64,000 nt of DNA from Flavobacteriales bacterium UBA952 (GTDB taxonomy: Bacteria; Bacteroidota; Bacteroidia; Flavobacteriales_D; Crocinitomicaceae): positions 1-64,000 of the forward strand of contig CAJJBU010000008.1 of assembly GCA_905182495.1 (NCBI GenBank). Direction: 5' to 3'. Below, piece after piece: positions 26,665-36,411 of this stretch. The position numbers were made by a program, and so were the translations under genes. The number at the start of each line of letters is the position of its first letter. The stretch's first letter is position 1. The notes under the pieces are model-generated. The model was given only the letters and a program-made list of their open reading frames with translations, was not told where the DNA came from and ran no database searches.

Positions 26665-27890
26665 TACCCAAAGAATATATAAGAAACTACAATGGCAGCA
26701 ACAATACCAACAAAATCAGCAAATAAACCTGCAGTTGCAGCATACCTCGTTTTTTTGATCCCTACGGAACCAAAGTATACCGCTAAAACATAAAAAGTGG
26801 TCTCAGTGCTTCCTTGCATCGTTGCAGCTATGCGCTCTTGAAGAGAACCAATCCCGAAGTTTGTCATCACCTCAACATAGGCACCTCTCGCTCCGCTCCC
26901 ACTTAAGGGTTTCATAAATGCAACAGGCAATGCATCAACCCACTCTGTAACTGTTAATCCCGCAGCTAAAACCAACCACCTAACACCTTCTAGAATACCT
27001 TCCAAAGCGCCTGAGGCTCTAAATAATGCTATGGCACAAAGCATGGCGATTAAGTAAGGAATAATACCAATTGCGACATTGAACCCTCCCTTTGCCCCCT
27101 CAATAAATGATTCATAAACATTGACTTTTTTTCTTATCGCCATTAAAATAAAGGACAAAATAATTCCAAACATAATACCACCACCCACAACGACCGATAC
27201 AGCCTCACCCTGAGAAGGGTTTTTTATAACATAATATAGCATTAGACCAATAAGAAGAGAAAGTATCCCTATATAAGAGATAATGGTCCCGTTAAGAAGG
27301 TTGATCCGCTGCCGAATAGCCACAAAAATAAGACCAGCAAGCGAGGCTATAAAGGTTGAAATCAATATGGGCAAAAATATCTCTGTTGGTGAATCGGCAC
27401 CAGAACGCAAAGCAAATATAGATATTGGAATAATGGTTAAACCCGAGGTATTCAAAACTAAAAACATAATTTGCGAATTTGAAGCCCTGTCCTTTTCTGG
27501 GTTCAGTTCTTGAAGCTCTTTCATGGCCTTTAAACCGAGAGGAGTAGCCGCATTATCCAAGCCTAACATATTTGCACTAAAATTCATCATCATAGATCCT
27601 ATGGCCGGATGGTTCTTTGGTATTTCCGGAAACAACTTAGAAAACAATGGTGCTACCGCCTTGGTTAGCTTTGAAATCGCACCCCCGTTTTCACCGATCC
27701 GCATTATGCCTAACCAAAGACACATCGCTCCCGTTAAATACAAAGAGAGTTCAAATCCTACTTTAGCAGAGGATGAAAGACTATCAATCATATCCTTCAT
27801 GACACCATAATCACCCATTACAATGGTTTTAAAGAAACCAAGCGAAATAGCGATCACAAACATCCCAAAAAAGATCCTATTCAATACCAT
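26664..27890 (-). CDS. SpmA-SpmB fused nucleoside-recognition (Gate) membrane protein
   Basis: This 408-residue inner-membrane protein contains two nucleoside-recognition/Gate domains, corresponding to SpmA (N-terminal half) and SpmB (C-terminal half) of Bacillus. Key stretches are GIMRIGENGGAISKL, MMMNFSANMLGLDNAATPLGLKAM and SNSQIMFLVLNTSGLTIIP in the SpmA part. The SpmB part has ALPVAFMKPLSGSGARG and QGSTETTFYVLAVYFGSVGI. The role outside sporulating bacteria is unknown; transport of a small molecule is inferred from the fold. It is translationally coupled to the WL-repeat gene and divergent from the subtilase gene. Confidence 0.88.
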   Translation of the reverse strand: MVLNRIFFGMFVIAISLGFFKTIVMGDYGVMKDMIDSLSSSAKVGFELSLYLTGAMCLWLGIMRIGENGGAISKLTKAVAPLFSKLFPEIPKNHPAIGSMMMNFSANMLGLDNAATPLGLKAMKELQELNPEKDRASNSQIMFLVLNTSGLTIIPISIFALRSGADSPTEIFLPILISTFIASLAGLIFVAIRQRINLLNGTIISYIGILSLLIGLMLYYVIKNPSQGEAVSVVVGGGIMFGIILSFILMAIRKKVNVYESFIEGAKGGFNVAIGIIPYLIAMLCAIALFRASGALEGILEGVRWLVLAAGLTVTEWVDALPVAFMKPLSGSGARGAYVEVMTNFGIGSLQERIAATMQGSTETTFYVLAVYFGSVGIKKTRYAATAGLFADFVGIVAAIVVSYIFFG

Positions 27891-28013
27891 ACTACTAATT
27901 TCGAATTAATTTATGAATAGAGGTGTATCATCATAAAAATCTATCAACAGCATGATTTTAATCAAAGACATAAAGGACCTATCGGCATCTATTATGAATT
28001 GTGTGCTTTTCAT

Positions 28014-28021
28014 TACATTTG
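28014..28021 (+). promoter_or_regulatory. -7 element immediately before subtilase start
   Basis: TACATTTG fits TAnnTTTG and ends only 4 bases before the ATG at 28026. The transcript would start at or next to the start codon (leaderless) if this element is used. No TTG at proper spacing was found. Confidence 0.35.
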
Positions 28022-28025
28022 AATT

Positions 28026-30194
28026 ATGAAAAATAGACTCAAGCTCCCCCTCTATCTATTTATTTTTTGTAGTGGAACATTATTTTCTCAGCAGTTCATG
28101 AGTAAAGCAGACCTTCACGATTTAAAAGAAATAGAACGAACTTTTGACGCATCACATTCCGTTGATTTAATCAGGAATAAATTTGCAATCCATGATCACC
28201 TTGGTACACCTTGTCTTTCCCTTGTGGCTAAAACTAAAAACAACTTCTCCAAAAACCAAATTGAAGCTTATGGCGGCTCAGTGCATCTAACCGTTAATGG
28301 ATTAGCAACGTTCAACATGCCACTTGCACGAATACATGAAATCAAAAATTTAGAACATCTCGAATTTGCTTCTATCGCAAGAAAACTAAAACCCTGTCTA
28401 GACAAAGCAGTTATAGACACCCACGCCGACTCTGTACATTTAGGGTTAGGGAACTTACCCGAAGGTTATGACGGTGAGAATGTACTCATTGGTGTTACGG
28501 ATTGGGGCTTTGATTATAGCTCACCTGTATTTTATGATACTTTATTGCAACAAACTAGAATTTTAGCCGCTTGGGATCAATATAAATTAAGTGGTCCATC
28601 ACCGGAAAGTTTCTCCTATGGAACAGAATTTAATACACCGTCAGATTTGATTCAGGCAGGCAGTGATACCGCCAATATTTATAGCTATTCTACACATGGA
28701 ACCCACGTGGCTTCAATCGCAGGAGGAAGTGGAGCAGGGACGTCTTATCGTGGCATTGCGCCTGGTGCTCAATTTTTATTCGTTACTTTTTTAGTTGATG
28801 AAGGCGCTGTGCTTGACGCTTGGGAATGGATGTATCAAAAGTCGATTGAAGAAGGAAAAAGATTGGTTATTAATATGAGTTGGGGGCTATATCACCTTGG
28901 GTCATTAGATGGTAATTCTGTATTAAGCTCCGCAATTTCCGCATACACAGACCTTGGGGTTGTTTTTGTTAATTCTGGTGGAAACAACGGCAATGTCAAT
29001 TTTCATCTTAAACATTCCTTTTCAGGTGATACCATTTCTTCAAGAATTCAATTTTACTCCTATGCAGCCAACACTAATATGTGGGGTCAAAGCATACATA
29101 GCTGGGGCGAGGTTGGTTCTTCATTTTCAAATGCCTTGGAAATTAAAAATTCAGGAGGACAAGTTGTGGCCCATAGCCCATATTATTCAACAACAGAAAC
29201 TCAAACATATGTGGATAGCTTTCTTGTAGTGGATCTGGATACAATTTGGTATAACATATCTGCCGAAGATAGCCACCCATTAAATGGTCGTTCACAAATG
29301 CGTTTAAGGGTTAAATGTACTAGCAGCGCACTACGCGTTATGTTCAAGTCCGCCGCAGTAACAGGACTCGTTCACAATTGGAATGTCACAGAATTGACTA
29401 ATGATGTTGGCAATTGGGGAATGCCATTCTCGTCATTTGGAACTGGATCTCTCAATGGTGACAAGGAAAATGGCATAAGCGAACCTTCCTGTTCAGATGA
29501 TGTAATCAGTGTTGCCGCCTATGCAACGGGGTGGACTACACCAACAGGAGTTTCTACAGGTGGAGCCATGGCCTCATTTTCTAGTCAAGGACCAAGATAT
29601 GATGGTGTGATGAAACCAGATATTGCAGCACCGGGTGTATCCATAGGCTCAGCTATCTCGTCTTATACAGATGCCTCATATTCTTCGGTTGAGAGTATTG
29701 AATTCAATACCCGTACTTATCATTTTGCAAAACTATCAGGCACCTCAATGGCATCACCAATGGTAGCTGGAGTGGCTGCTCTATTGCTTGATGCTAAACC
29801 TGACCTTAGTGCAGCCGATGTCAAGGAAATTCTTCTCCTAACGGCCAGGGAGGATAATAAAACTGGTGTTTTACCCGAAGAAGGAGATCCCAAATGGGGA
29901 CATGGTAAGGTTGATGCTATGGCGGCCATAAGAGAAGCTTTAGATTTAAACATGAAAGAAATGACCTCAATTTCATCTTTCAAAGTATATCCCAATCCGG
30001 TATCAAATATTCTCTTCATAGAAGAACTCCTAGATGTTGATACGCAAATCTCCGTCACTGATTTTACCGGAAAAAACATAAATGTTGACATTACAAATGG
30101 AACGATCGACTGCAGTCATCTAACATCTGGAATGTATAATCTAGCTTTTCAACATAAAGGAATTGAACAACAGATCACATTCATTAAAAAATAA
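28026..30194 (+). CDS. Secreted subtilisin-like serine protease with T9SS type A domain
   Basis: This is a 722-residue S8 family protease. A signal peptide (to about residue 22) and an N-terminal prodomain (to about 140) precede the catalytic triad: Asp in GVTDWGFDYS (about 158), His in STHGTHVASIAGG (about 226) and Ser in SGTSMASPMVAG (about 573). A beta-domain insert lies between His and Ser (about 320-460). The C-terminus from about residue 648 (FKVYPNPVSN to IEQQITFIKK) is a T9SS type A sorting domain, so the enzyme is exported across the outer membrane and probably attached or released there. It is divergent from SpmAB. The GNAT gene begins 1 base after its stop. Confidence 0.92.
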   Translation: MKNRLKLPLYLFIFCSGTLFSQQFMSKADLHDLKEIERTFDASHSVDLIRNKFAIHDHLGTPCLSLVAKTKNNFSKNQIEAYGGSVHLTVNGLATFNMPLARIHEIKNLEHLEFASIARKLKPCLDKAVIDTHADSVHLGLGNLPEGYDGENVLIGVTDWGFDYSSPVFYDTLLQQTRILAAWDQYKLSGPSPESFSYGTEFNTPSDLIQAGSDTANIYSYSTHGTHVASIAGGSGAGTSYRGIAPGAQFLFVTFLVDEGAVLDAWEWMYQKSIEEGKRLVINMSWGLYHLGSLDGNSVLSSAISAYTDLGVVFVNSGGNNGNVNFHLKHSFSGDTISSRIQFYSYAANTNMWGQSIHSWGEVGSSFSNALEIKNSGGQVVAHSPYYSTTETQTYVDSFLVVDLDTIWYNISAEDSHPLNGRSQMRLRVKCTSSALRVMFKSAAVTGLVHNWNVTELTNDVGNWGMPFSSFGTGSLNGDKENGISEPSCSDDVISVAAYATGWTTPTGVSTGGAMASFSSQGPRYDGVMKPDIAAPGVSIGSAISSYTDASYSSVESIEFNTRTYHFAKLSGTSMASPMVAGVAALLLDAKPDLSAADVKEILLLTAREDNKTGVLPEEGDPKWGHGKVDAMAAIREALDLNMKEMTSISSFKVYPNPVSNILFIEELLDVDTQISVTDFTGKNINVDITNGTIDCSHLTSGMYNLAFQHKGIEQQITFIKK

Positions 30195-30195
30195 A

Positions 30196-30681
30196 ATGAT
30201 CCAGAAACTATCTCGCGGTGAGCTACTGATCATTCAACAATTAGCTCATGAAATATGGCCCATTTGCTTTAAGGAAATGATCAGTAAAGAACAAATTGAT
30301 TATATGCTTGATTGGATGTATAGCACTAATCAGCTTGAGGAAAACTTCGACAAAGGACATGAATTCATCGTATTGAAGGCAGGAGATGAAAATATTGGTT
30401 TTGCCTCCTTTGAAATAAAAACGACTAAAGAAAATATTAGATTACACAAGCTATACGTAAATCCTAATAAACACAACAAGGGTTCCGGAAGAAAGTTGCT
30501 TTATCGTATAATTGAAACAGGCATAAATCATAATTGTAAATCACTTGATTTATTTGTTAATAGAACCAACCCTGCTGTTTCATTCTATAAAAAACTTGGT
30601 TTTAAAATCGTTGAATCCATAGATTTAGAAATTGGAAATGCTTACTACATGAACGATTATAGAATGAAAATCGAAATTTAA
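30196..30681 (+). CDS. GNAT-family N-acetyltransferase
   Basis: This is a 161-residue acetyltransferase of the GNAT superfamily. The acetyl-CoA binding loop follows the strand IRLHKLYVNPNKHNKGSGRKLL (about residues 92-113), and the C-terminal NPAVSFYKKLGFKIVES segment is typical. The ATG at 30196 is taken as the start: it lies one base after the protease stop, and the family alignment begins there rather than at an upstream ATG inside the protease gene. The substrate is unknown; it may be a small amine or a protein N-terminus. Confidence 0.85.
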   Translation: MIQKLSRGELLIIQQLAHEIWPICFKEMISKEQIDYMLDWMYSTNQLEENFDKGHEFIVLKAGDENIGFASFEIKTTKENIRLHKLYVNPNKHNKGSGRKLLYRIIETGINHNCKSLDLFVNRTNPAVSFYKKLGFKIVESIDLEIGNAYYMNDYRMKIEI

Positions 30682-30715
30682 CTGTATTATGCGTGCATAA
30701 TACTTTTAGTTTTTA

Positions 30716-30723
30716 TATATTTG
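30716..30723 (+). promoter_or_regulatory. -7 element of acyl-CoA dehydrogenase gene
   Basis: TATATTTG fits TAnnTTTG and lies 27 bases before the start codon at 30751. Confidence 0.45.
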
Positions 30724-30750
30724 AAGTAAATCAATCTATAATAAACAACT

Positions 30751-32508
30751 ATGAGTGCCAATCAACCCATAAAAGGTGGTGAATTCATCATCAGAAATAC
30801 AGAACCAAAAGACATATTTACTCCAGAAGAGTTTAGCGAGGAACACAACATGATTGCTCAAATGTGTGATGATTTCATAGCTCAAGAAATTCTACCACAT
30901 CTAGACAGAATCGATAGTTTAGAAGAAGGACTAATGCCCTCCTTATTGAAAAAAGCCGGAGAGCTTGGACTCTTAGGCCTTTCGATACCTGAAGAATTTG
31001 GTGGCATGGGGGTTGATTTTAAAACAACCTTACTTGCTACAGAACATTTAGGTTTAGGTTTCTCATTTTCTGTTGCCTATGGTGCCCATACCGGAATTGG
31101 AACCCTACCTCTACTCTACTACGGCAACGATGCTCAAAAGCAAAAATATGTTTCCAAATTAACATCCGGAGAATGGACCGCTGCTTATTGTCTTACGGAA
31201 CCCAGTTCTGGATCAGATGCCAATTCAGGAAAAACAAAAGCGGATTTATCTGAGGATGGAAGCCATTATACCATTAATGGTCAAAAAATGTGGATCACAA
31301 ATGGTGGCTTCGCAAACCTATTTACAGTATTTGCAAAAATTGAGGACGACAAAAACCTAACCGCTTTTTTAATTGAAGCAGATAGCGAAGGAATAACCTT
31401 GAACCCTGAAGAGAAAAAAATGGGAATTAAAGGATCCTCTACAAGACAAGTTTTCTTCAACAATGTAAAAGTTCCCGTTGGAAACATGTTGTCAGAAAGG
31501 GAAAACGGATTTAAAATCGCCTTAAATATCCTGAATATTGGAAGAATTAAATTAGGAGCTGCTGTCATGGGCGGCGCTAAAGGCGGTATTGATGAATCTG
31601 TTAAATACGCCATTGATAGAGAACAATTTGGAAGGTCAATCTCTAAATATGGTGCGATTCGATTTAAACTAGCCGAACAGGTTATTCAAACCTACGTCGT
31701 TGAATCAGCAACTTATCGTGCAGGTCAAAACATTGATGATGCGATTAAAGGATTAATGGAATCCGGAATGGATAAATCGCAAGCCACACTTAAAGGGATT
31801 GAATTATTTGCTCCTGAATGCGCCATTATTAAAGTTGCTGGCTCAGAATGCTTAGATTATGTTGTCGACGAAGCGGTTCAAATATTTGGAGGAATGGGAT
31901 ATTCTGCTGAATCAACAGTCGAAAGAGCCTATAGAGATTCTAGAATTAATAGAATATTTGAAGGAACCAACGAGATTAACAGAATGTTGACAGTTGACAT
32001 GGTACTCAGAAGAGCTATGAAGGGAGAATTAGACCTTATGGGACCCGCAATGAAAGTAGCTGGCGAACTGATGAGCATCCCTGAAATAAAAGAGCCATCG
32101 AGCACCCCGCTTGGAGATGAGGGAATTATGTTGGAGGGATTCAAAAAAACGATCCTAATGGTAGCTGGTTCTGCAGTACAAAAACTTATGCAAACATTAG
32201 CAAAGGAACAAGAGGTCCTTATGAACATTGCAGACCTATCAATTTGGACATACCTAGCTGAATCGGTTTACCTTCGTGTTCAGAAAAAAATTGATACCCA
32301 AGGTGCTGAAGCCTGCGAGCACGATATTGCTATTGTCCAGACCTACTTCTATGATATTGCAGATAAAATCGCAAAATCAGCTAAAGATGCTATTCAATCC
32401 TTTGCCGAAGGTGATGAAGCGGAAATGATGCTTATGGGACTAAAAGATTTACAAAGACACATGAGTTCAATCCAAAAGCCTCTAGACAGAAGATTGCACA
32501 AAAACTAA
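30751..32508 (+). CDS. Acyl-CoA dehydrogenase with C-terminal extension
   Basis: This is an FAD-dependent acyl-CoA dehydrogenase of 585 residues, longer than the roughly 380 of classical forms. It belongs to the Bacteroidota type with an extra C-terminal helical domain. Visible signatures are YCLTEPSSGSDANSGKT (FAD/substrate loop, about residue 147), the MGIKGSSTRQVFFNNVKVP stretch, YAIDREQFGRSI, and the C-terminal signature QIFGGMGYSAESTVERAYRD with RIFEGTNEIN (about 410). The last motif supplies FAD contacts. It acts in fatty-acid beta-oxidation; chain-length preference cannot be read. The gene is monocistronic, with an upstream -7 element and a terminator just after. Confidence 0.95.
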   Translation: MSANQPIKGGEFIIRNTEPKDIFTPEEFSEEHNMIAQMCDDFIAQEILPHLDRIDSLEEGLMPSLLKKAGELGLLGLSIPEEFGGMGVDFKTTLLATEHLGLGFSFSVAYGAHTGIGTLPLLYYGNDAQKQKYVSKLTSGEWTAAYCLTEPSSGSDANSGKTKADLSEDGSHYTINGQKMWITNGGFANLFTVFAKIEDDKNLTAFLIEADSEGITLNPEEKKMGIKGSSTRQVFFNNVKVPVGNMLSERENGFKIALNILNIGRIKLGAAVMGGAKGGIDESVKYAIDREQFGRSISKYGAIRFKLAEQVIQTYVVESATYRAGQNIDDAIKGLMESGMDKSQATLKGIELFAPECAIIKVAGSECLDYVVDEAVQIFGGMGYSAESTVERAYRDSRINRIFEGTNEINRMLTVDMVLRRAMKGELDLMGPAMKVAGELMSIPEIKEPSSTPLGDEGIMLEGFKKTILMVAGSAVQKLMQTLAKEQEVLMNIADLSIWTYLAESVYLRVQKKIDTQGAEACEHDIAIVQTYFYDIADKIAKSAKDAIQSFAEGDEAEMMLMGLKDLQRHMSSIQKPLDRRLHKN

Positions 32509-32556
32509 TTAATGATGGGAAATACAATTTTTAATAATTGAAATAATTCGAGTATA

Positions 32557-32584
32557 AAAGAGCCTCCACGAGGCTCTTTTTTTT
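32557..32584 (+). terminator. Rho-independent terminator after acyl-CoA dehydrogenase
   Basis: The arms aaagagcctc and gaggctcttt around cac are followed by a run of T. The next open frame seems to start right at its end, which supports the later start chosen for that gene. Confidence 0.85.
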
Positions 32585-32623
32585 ATGTACCTTCGTTTCA
32601 ATAATATTTTCAGCCATCTGACC

Positions 32624-33643
32624 ATGAGAATAAACGGACACGGACATATTTTACCTGAACCCAATCAAATCCCTCAATTCATGAAGGATAAAAAATTGTT
32701 TTGGATTGACGATGATAAAAAATTTATGCGTCAGGGAAATTGGACACGCCCCATTACTGACCCCAGTTTTTTTCTAAAAGAAAAGCTAGTTTGGATGGAT
32801 CAATATAACATTGATCATGCAGTCATGCTCAATCTTTCTCAAATCTATTGTAATGGATGGAAGCGTCAAGATGCAAAAGATGCTATCCTATGGCAGAACG
32901 ATTTTAACGCAGGAGTACAACAAGAACACCCAGATAAGTTTACCAGCGGATTCGTAGTTCAACCACTATATATGGAGGACGCGCTTAAAGAAATAGAACG
33001 ATGTGTCACACAATTAGGTCTCAAACTACTTTGTTTACCCACTCATTTCTTAAATGCAGAAAATGAATGGACTTCAATCGCAGACAAATCCGTTTTCCCG
33101 ATTTATGAATTGGCCAATAAATACAATTTAGCGATAGAAATTCATCCCTATGACGGTGAGAAAATAGTAAATCTAAAGGACCAATACTGGAGGTTTCATT
33201 TGGTATGGATGATGGCGCAATGTGCCGATACACTTCACCTTTACACTTTAAACGATATCCCTAATAAATTCCCAAATGTCCGAACCTGTTTCGCGCATGG
33301 ATGCATGTTAGGTATTGCCAATTACGGCAGAAGACTACAGGGATTTGATGGTCGACCTGATTTATTTGAAGATGTAGAAAATCCAAGAGCTTCTTTGGGG
33401 CATAAAAATTTATTTTTTGACACCCTTGTTCATGATTCATACACTTTAGAATTACTGAAACGGAGAGTTGGTGTGTCTCAACTCGTTGCTGGTCTTGACG
33501 ACCCGTATCCTCTAGGCGAAATGGAAGGTGTTGGGAGTTCTTTTCCCGGCAGAGTTATAGATTTCGCTGTAGAAGTTGATATCTTAACGCAACGCGAAGC
33601 TAATGAAATCTGGAGGGACAATGTCCTGATGTGGCTAGGTTAA
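32624..33643 (+). CDS. Amidohydrolase-family decarboxylase, ACMSD-like
   Basis: This is a 339-residue amidohydrolase-2 family protein resembling 2-amino-3-carboxymuconate-6-semialdehyde decarboxylase (ACMSD) of the kynurenine pathway. The N-terminal metal motif NGHGHILP (His-x-His near residues 4-6), a mid-sequence EIHPYDG (metal His), the RTCFAHGCML segment and the C-terminal GLDDPYPLGE (metal Asp) fit ACMSD. The start at 32624 is preferred over the ATG at 32585, which abuts the preceding terminator and would add 13 residues before the first conserved beta strand. No other kynurenine-pathway gene is nearby, so the pathway assignment is by family only. Confidence 0.8.
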   Translation: MRINGHGHILPEPNQIPQFMKDKKLFWIDDDKKFMRQGNWTRPITDPSFFLKEKLVWMDQYNIDHAVMLNLSQIYCNGWKRQDAKDAILWQNDFNAGVQQEHPDKFTSGFVVQPLYMEDALKEIERCVTQLGLKLLCLPTHFLNAENEWTSIADKSVFPIYELANKYNLAIEIHPYDGEKIVNLKDQYWRFHLVWMMAQCADTLHLYTLNDIPNKFPNVRTCFAHGCMLGIANYGRRLQGFDGRPDLFEDVENPRASLGHKNLFFDTLVHDSYTLELLKRRVGVSQLVAGLDDPYPLGEMEGVGSSFPGRVIDFAVEVDILTQREANEIWRDNVLMWLG

Positions 33644-33673
33644 TAAGCAATCAATAAAGGCTATACTATGCAC

Positions 33674-34414
33674 CTAATCAATCTCATAATTCAGACGCAT
33701 TGTTATGCTTGCAGTCTTGCGCTTGGATGAAGTATTAAAACTCCCCCCCCAAGAATATTCATCACTAGAATTTTCAGCCGTAATTTGAAAGACGCCCATA
33801 CTCGCATATGTTAATTTACCGAGACTCCCCCCACCATGGTTTGCAATGGTTTCCGCCCGATTTTTCGCATCCTTAGTTGCAGCTTCAATCATTTTTATTT
33901 TGAGAGCTGCCAATTTAGTGTAGTAATATTGTGGCGAATATGAATTTAACTCAATTCCTGCATCAATTAATTTTGAGACCTCTCTCGATGTTCTTTCGAC
34001 CATATCTACTGATTTTGATTGAACTTCAAAAGACTGATTCAATTCATAACCCCTAAAAATATTTTCTTTAAAATTCCCATTTTCATCATAAATTCGGTCA
34101 TACTTTTTATCAATATCTGCGGCATCAAACACGATTTCATTATCTAAAATACCTTGTGTTTTTAGGTATTCTTTTACTCTTTCAATGTCATTATTCAAAT
34201 CAGCGTATGCCTCCTTTAGGTCCAATGAATTACTTGAAAAACTAGCACGCCAAACGATTAAATCCGAATCAAAGGATTGCTGCCCCAATCCTTTAACAGT
34301 TACAGAAGGGTCTGATTTCCCTCTTGTTAAATATGAGGTCCCTAGAATATAACCCGTTATAATAACGGCTACCGCAATGAATACGGTTGGAACTAACTTT
34401 TTTATAAATTTCAT
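33674..34414 (-). CDS. SIMPL-domain (DUF541) membrane-anchored protein
   Basis: This 246-residue protein has one N-terminal membrane anchor (about residues 6-27) and a periplasmic SIMPL/DUF541 domain. Typical features are the SVTVKGLGQQSFDSDL start, the YDRIYDENGNF middle and KDAKNRAETIANHGG, followed by the Ser/Thr-rich end (KRKTASITMRLNYEID). The family is of unclear molecular function; BP26 of Brucella assembles into oligomers. A short stretch of eight C at about 33747-33754 lies inside the gene, and the frame stays intact there. Confidence 0.82.
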   Translation of the reverse strand: MKFIKKLVPTVFIAVAVIITGYILGTSYLTRGKSDPSVTVKGLGQQSFDSDLIVWRASFSSNSLDLKEAYADLNNDIERVKEYLKTQGILDNEIVFDAADIDKKYDRIYDENGNFKENIFRGYELNQSFEVQSKSVDMVERTSREVSKLIDAGIELNSYSPQYYYTKLAALKIKMIEAATKDAKNRAETIANHGGGSLGKLTYASMGVFQITAENSSDEYSWGGSFNTSSKRKTASITMRLNYEID

Positions 34415-34473
34415 AACTAAATATATATATTAATATGGATTTACCCTAAAAAAACAAAAATGAACTGACTTGG

Positions 34474-34830
34474 TTACAGTTTATCAGATACCCAATAAAA
34501 ACAAAACATTCCAGGTAAAACAGAAATAATAACATTCAAAATTAATAAGCCATAATTTGCTTGATTATACAATTGAAAGTTTTCAAATGAAAAAGTGCTA
34601 AAAGTGCTAAACCCACCACAAAGACCAATGATAGCAAACGGATAAATCCAATCATCCTTCAATTCCTTTGTCCAAAAATAAAGAATCAAGGTAAAGATAA
34701 TACACGCAGATATATTTGAAATTAAAGTAGCCAATGGAAAATTAAAATTCCATCTAGAAAAAAACTTTCCAATTCCGAAGCGGAACATGCTTCCAATCCC
34801 ACCACCTATAAAGACTAAAAGATAATTCAT
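34474..34830 (-). CDS. crcB: Fluoride channel CrcB/Fluc
   Basis: CrcB is a small dual-topology fluoride channel that exports toxic fluoride. It is 118 residues with four hydrophobic segments. Signature stretches are GGGIGSMFRFGIG (residues 9-21) and GLCGGFSTFSTFSFE, whose Phe and Ser/Thr residues line the fluoride path. The start is at 34830: its ATG overlaps the TGA of the PAP2 gene (ATGA), and the longer open frame upstream is a shadow. No fluoride riboswitch is seen, since the gene sits inside a multigene operon. Confidence 0.9.
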   Translation of the reverse strand: MNYLLVFIGGGIGSMFRFGIGKFFSRWNFNFPLATLISNISACIIFTLILYFWTKELKDDWIYPFAIIGLCGGFSTFSTFSFENFQLYNQANYGLLILNVIISVLPGMFCFYWVSDKL

Positions 34831-35405
34831 GAAACCTGTACTTTTCTTAAAAGTAGGAAATGTAAAACAACTTGAGCCAATCCCCAACCCAAAATAGCCC
34901 CACAAAGTACATCACTCAAATAATGAACACCGAGGTATACCCTGCTGTAAATAACAAAAATAGCAATCGTCAATAAAAGAATCTTTACCCACATTTGATC
35001 TAAAAGCGTCAAAAGTAAAGTCAGGATTCCGAAATAATTAGCGGCATGAGAAGAAACAAATCCATATTTTCCTCCCCTATAAAATGTCCCATCTATATAT
35101 TGGTGAAGATGAAGCTGGTCTTTCAAGAATAAATTATGAGAAGGCCTATAGCGCTCAAAGACTTCTTTGAATGCATGCACAGAAAGCTGGTCTGTCAAAA
35201 CAATAGTTAGAACGATGGCTGCCAAAATCCAAACTATTTGTCTCGAACTGTACTTTTTAATCAAGAAAAAAATGGAAAAAGGTAAAAGGATTAACAGCAT
35301 CCACGGCCCCGACAAAAACCACATAAAAGAATCCAAAAAACTAGAATTCATGTGATTAATCGCTAAAAGCAAATACCGATCAATCGATTCTAATTCATCA
35401 ATCAT
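34827..35405 (-). CDS. PAP2-family phosphatase
   Basis: This is a 192-residue inner-membrane phosphatase of the PAP2/undecaprenyl-pyrophosphate phosphatase superfamily. The three family motifs are KEVFERYRP (C1), GFVSSHAAN (C2, with SSH in place of PSGH) and [16 protein letters not shown] (C3, catalytic His). They lie between about six hydrophobic segments. It probably dephosphorylates a lipid such as phosphatidate, phosphatidylglycerophosphate or undecaprenyl diphosphate. The start at 35405 overlaps the last codons of obg; an ATG at 35429 is possible but lies deeper inside obg. The stop overlaps the crcB start. Confidence 0.88.
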   Translation of the reverse strand: MIDELESIDRYLLLAINHMNSSFLDSFMWFLSGPWMLLILLPFSIFFLIKKYSSRQIVWILAAIVLTIVLTDQLSVHAFKEVFERYRPSHNLFLKDQLHLHQYIDGTFYRGGKYGFVSSHAANYFGILTLLLTLLDQMWVKILLLTIAIFVIYSRVYLGVHYLSDVLCGAILGWGLAQVVLHFLLLRKVQVS

Positions 35406-36402
35406 TCTGCAATAAATTCCAGATTTCATCTTTTAATTCAAGCAATCCTGTTTGGGCTACAGCTGAAATAAAAGAATATTTCACTCCTTTAAGATTGGCG
35501 TCAATCTCAAGCCTAAGCTCATCCTCAAGTTCTTGATCAAGCAGATCTGACTTGGTAATTGCTAAAATGGAATCCTTATGTAAGAGTTCTGGGTTATATG
35601 CCTTTAACTCAGATTTTAAAATTTTGTATTCCTTGGCGATATCATCTGTATCTGCTGGCACCATAAATAGTAAAAGTGAATTTCGCTCAATGTGACGTAA
35701 GAACCTATAACCTAGCCCCTTGCCCTCAGAAGCCCCTTCAATAATTCCGGGAATATCTGCCATCACAAAAGACCTATGATCGCGATAGGACACAATCCCT
35801 AAATTAGGCCTTATGGTCGTAAAAGGGTAATCACCTATTTCAGGCTTGGCTGCCGAAACCACAGATAAAAGCGTGCTTTTTCCTGCATTTGGAAAACCAA
35901 CCAAACCAACATCTGCCAAAATTTTAAGTTCGAGCACTTTCCACCCCTCCAAACCCAATTCACCTGGCTGAGCATGTCTTGGAGCTTGATGTGTAGATGA
36001 TTTAAAGTGAGAATTCCCCATTCCTCCACGGCCTCCTTTTTGCAGTATTTTCTCTTCCCCATCTTCGGTGATTTCGAATAGGATCTCTTCTGTTTCTTCA
36101 TCCCTAACGATCGTTCCTAGAGGTACATCTATATACGAATCATGTCCTTGAGCACCCGTTTTTAAATTACTTGAGCCATGTACTCCATGTTCAGCTTTAA
36201 TATGTCTTTTAAATTTGAGATGTAATAATGTCCAATAATTGGAGTTTCCTCTAAGATATATGGTACCACCTTTACCTCCATCACCACCATCAGGACCACC
36301 CCGGGGGACAAATTTCTCACGTCGGAAATGCGTTGATCCACCACCACCATTACCCGATTTTACATGAATTTTTACGTAATCAACAAAATTATCGGAAGCC
36401 AT
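35398..36402 (-). CDS. obg: Obg/CgtA GTPase
   Basis: This is an essential ribosome-associated GTPase of 334 residues. The glycine-rich Obg fold occupies residues 1-158 ([29 protein letters not shown]). The G domain has G1 GFPNAGKST (about 166), the switch I Thr in [10 protein letters not shown]3 DIPG and G4 TKSD. The C-terminal extension seen in some homologues is absent, as usual in Bacteroidota. It is in the operon hpt-adk-obg-PAP2-crcB, and the gap to adk is 9 bases. Confidence 0.97.
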   Translation of the reverse strand: MASDNFVDYVKIHVKSGNGGGGSTHFRREKFVPRGGPDGGDGGKGGTIYLRGNSNYWTLLHLKFKRHIKAEHGVHGSSNLKTGAQGHDSYIDVPLGTIVRDEETEEILFEITEDGEEKILQKGGRGGMGNSHFKSSTHQAPRHAQPGELGLEGWKVLELKILADVGLVGFPNAGKSTLLSVVSAAKPEIGDYPFTTIRPNLGIVSYRDHRSFVMADIPGIIEGASEGKGLGYRFLRHIERNSLLLFMVPADTDDIAKEYKILKSELKAYNPELLHKDSILAITKSDLLDQELEDELRLEIDANLKGVKYSFISAVAQTGLLELKDEIWNLLQND

Positions 36403-36411
36403 TAAACAATA

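Noticed and set aside
33747-33754. Run of eight C in the SIMPL-domain gene as a phase-variation tract
   Set aside because: The reading frame is intact and the run lies late in the gene, in a Gly/Trp segment. There is no sign of an on/off surface gene.
34474-34905. Fluoride riboswitch in front of crcB
   Set aside because: The gene is preceded directly by the overlapping PAP2 gene, with no room for an aptamer. No conserved fluoride-riboswitch pattern is seen.
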